Positions 63,482-64,000 of a stretch of 64,000 nucleotides of DNA are shown here, one piece after another; positions within the stretch are counted from its first letter, which is position 1, and each line of letters begins with the position of its first letter. Both the position numbers and the translations under genes were made by a program. Under the pieces are notes generated by a model that was given only the letters and a program-made list of their open reading frames with translations, was not told where the DNA came from and ran no database searches. The DNA is taken from the NCBI GenBank assembly GCA_002717505.1, contig PBEB01000016.1, forward strand, positions 1 through 64,000, read 5' to 3'. Source of the stretch: Leptospiraceae bacterium. GTDB taxonomy: Bacteria > Spirochaetota > Leptospiria > Leptospirales > Leptonemataceae.

Positions 63482-64000
63482 ATGAGTCTATTCCCCGCAA
63501 AGTCTCTTGAGCTGAAGAATGGAAACTCCCGGGCTTTGCTGGTAGTACCTGGCATCGGTTACGGTCCCTCTGGACGAAAGTCCATGCAGCGTTTTTTCCG
63601 TCTTTCCAGCCTGGATCTTTTTGTGCCCGATTACATCCAGAAGTCCGGAATCAATGACTCGGTTCGATATCTCCAGGACTACTGGTCCAAAAATCATCTG
63701 GATCATTACTCCAGGGTCTATGTCTTTTGCTTTATTGCCGGCGGATATGTTCTTGATCGCTGGCTTCAATTAGATGCTCCGCAGATGTCTGGAGTGCTTC
63801 TGGATCGTAGTCCTTATCAAGAGAGAGCCCCGTCCATTGTTACCAATCGCATCCCTCGTATTGCCAGAATGCTTTTAGGTGATTTTGTATTCCAGCTGGC
63901 TGCTGCCCGATATCCGGATCTCTGGGCCGCGCTTAAAACCAGGGGAATACGTCCGGGACTGGTAATTGAAGAGAAACGCTCCTGGGTGATTAAGCTTTTC
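63482..64000 (+). CDS. Hydrolase-fold protein, cut by window end
   Basis: 173 codons are open to the window edge, so the gene is partial at its 3' end. It begins LLVVPGIGYGPSGRKSMQRFF, like an alpha/beta-hydrolase first loop, and shows VFCFIAGGYVLDRWL where the nucleophile elbow GxSxG would be, with no Ser. It may be a non-catalytic or differently built hydrolase. AGGGAGGG about nine bases upstream supports the ATG at 63482. Divergent from the YnbA-like gene, as a partner in the same pathway could be; E. coli places a hydrolase gene (ynbC) after ynbB. Confidence 0.7.
   Translation, partial: MSLFPAKSLELKNGNSRALLVVPGIGYGPSGRKSMQRFFRLSSLDLFVPDYIQKSGINDSVRYLQDYWSKNHLDHYSRVYVFCFIAGGYVLDRWLQLDAPQMSGVLLDRSPYQERAPSIVTNRIPRIARMLLGDFVFQLAAARYPDLWAALKTRGIRPGLVIEEKRSWVIKLF

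Noticed and set aside
1-64000. tRNA, rRNA, insertion sequences, prophage or integrase
   Set aside because: No T-loop/anticodon-like arrangement, transposase or terminal inverted repeats were seen on reading; a tRNAscan run would be decisive.

Overview
The window reads as chromosome of a Gram-negative, spirochaete-type bacterium, most like the Leptospirales (Leptospira, Leptonema, Turneriella). That placement is inference from gene content, since there is no rRNA gene to test it. The grounds are many predicted lipoproteins with loose lipoboxes (GGC, TAC, TSC, SHC), a fibronectin/DUF1566 surface lipoprotein, a 7TM-DISM sensor ending in an RsbW-like ATPase, stand-alone GHKL and STAS proteins, a DUF3332 lipoprotein, and an outer-membrane porin. 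Base composition looks near 50% GC and even throughout. I saw no tRNA, rRNA, insertion sequence, prophage or CRISPR array. Coding density is high, with frequent 1-8 nt overlaps between genes on the same strand.

Layout. 0-10 kb: SelO AMPylator followed by a 74-bp tandem repeat, an S1-domain protein, a rhomboid-fold protein without catalytic residues, a 1.1-kaa mosaic surface lipoprotein, and an M48 protease/esterase pair. 10-16.4 kb: a tight six-gene operon (SpoIIM-like, membrane protein, DUF4129-like, DUF4350-like, MoxR ATPase, DUF58). 16.5-23.2 kb: SGNH esterase and GDPD, a GHKL protein with a 40-bp tandem repeat, then a pentaheme cytochrome and a double-rhodanese lipoprotein, and an epimerase. 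23.2-34.5 kb: lipid-type functions (SRPBCC, PlsC-like acyltransferase, hydrolase, aldehyde dehydrogenase), a membrane adenylate cyclase, an SDR/7TM-sensor/GluQ operon and a Tat-type D-aminoacylase.

34.7-49.2 kb: orphan LytTR regulator, porin with a Fur-like operator, ArsC/Spx-like protein, DUF3332 lipoprotein, an unusually short conserved-looking gene (59 aa), and a complete recC-recB-recD operon. 49.3-64 kb: a c-di-GMP phosphodiesterase behind an OPT transporter, an extradiol-dioxygenase-fold protein, aldose epimerase with an OPA-type transporter, a homoserine dehydrogenase operon carrying a LigD-phosphoesterase-like protein, STAS plus DegT aminotransferase, a 45-bp tandem repeat, and a ynbA/ynbB-like phospholipid pair divergent from a hydrolase-fold gene cut by the window end.

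The items least explained by textbook knowledge are the MoxR-DUF58 operon, the ynbA/ynbB-like pair with its Ser-less hydrolase neighbour, the cytochrome/rhodanese pair, the stand-alone LigD-phosphoesterase-like protein, the rhomboid pseudoprotease, the Fur-like box at the porin, and three unrelated tandem-repeat arrays, each in a gap just after a gene.
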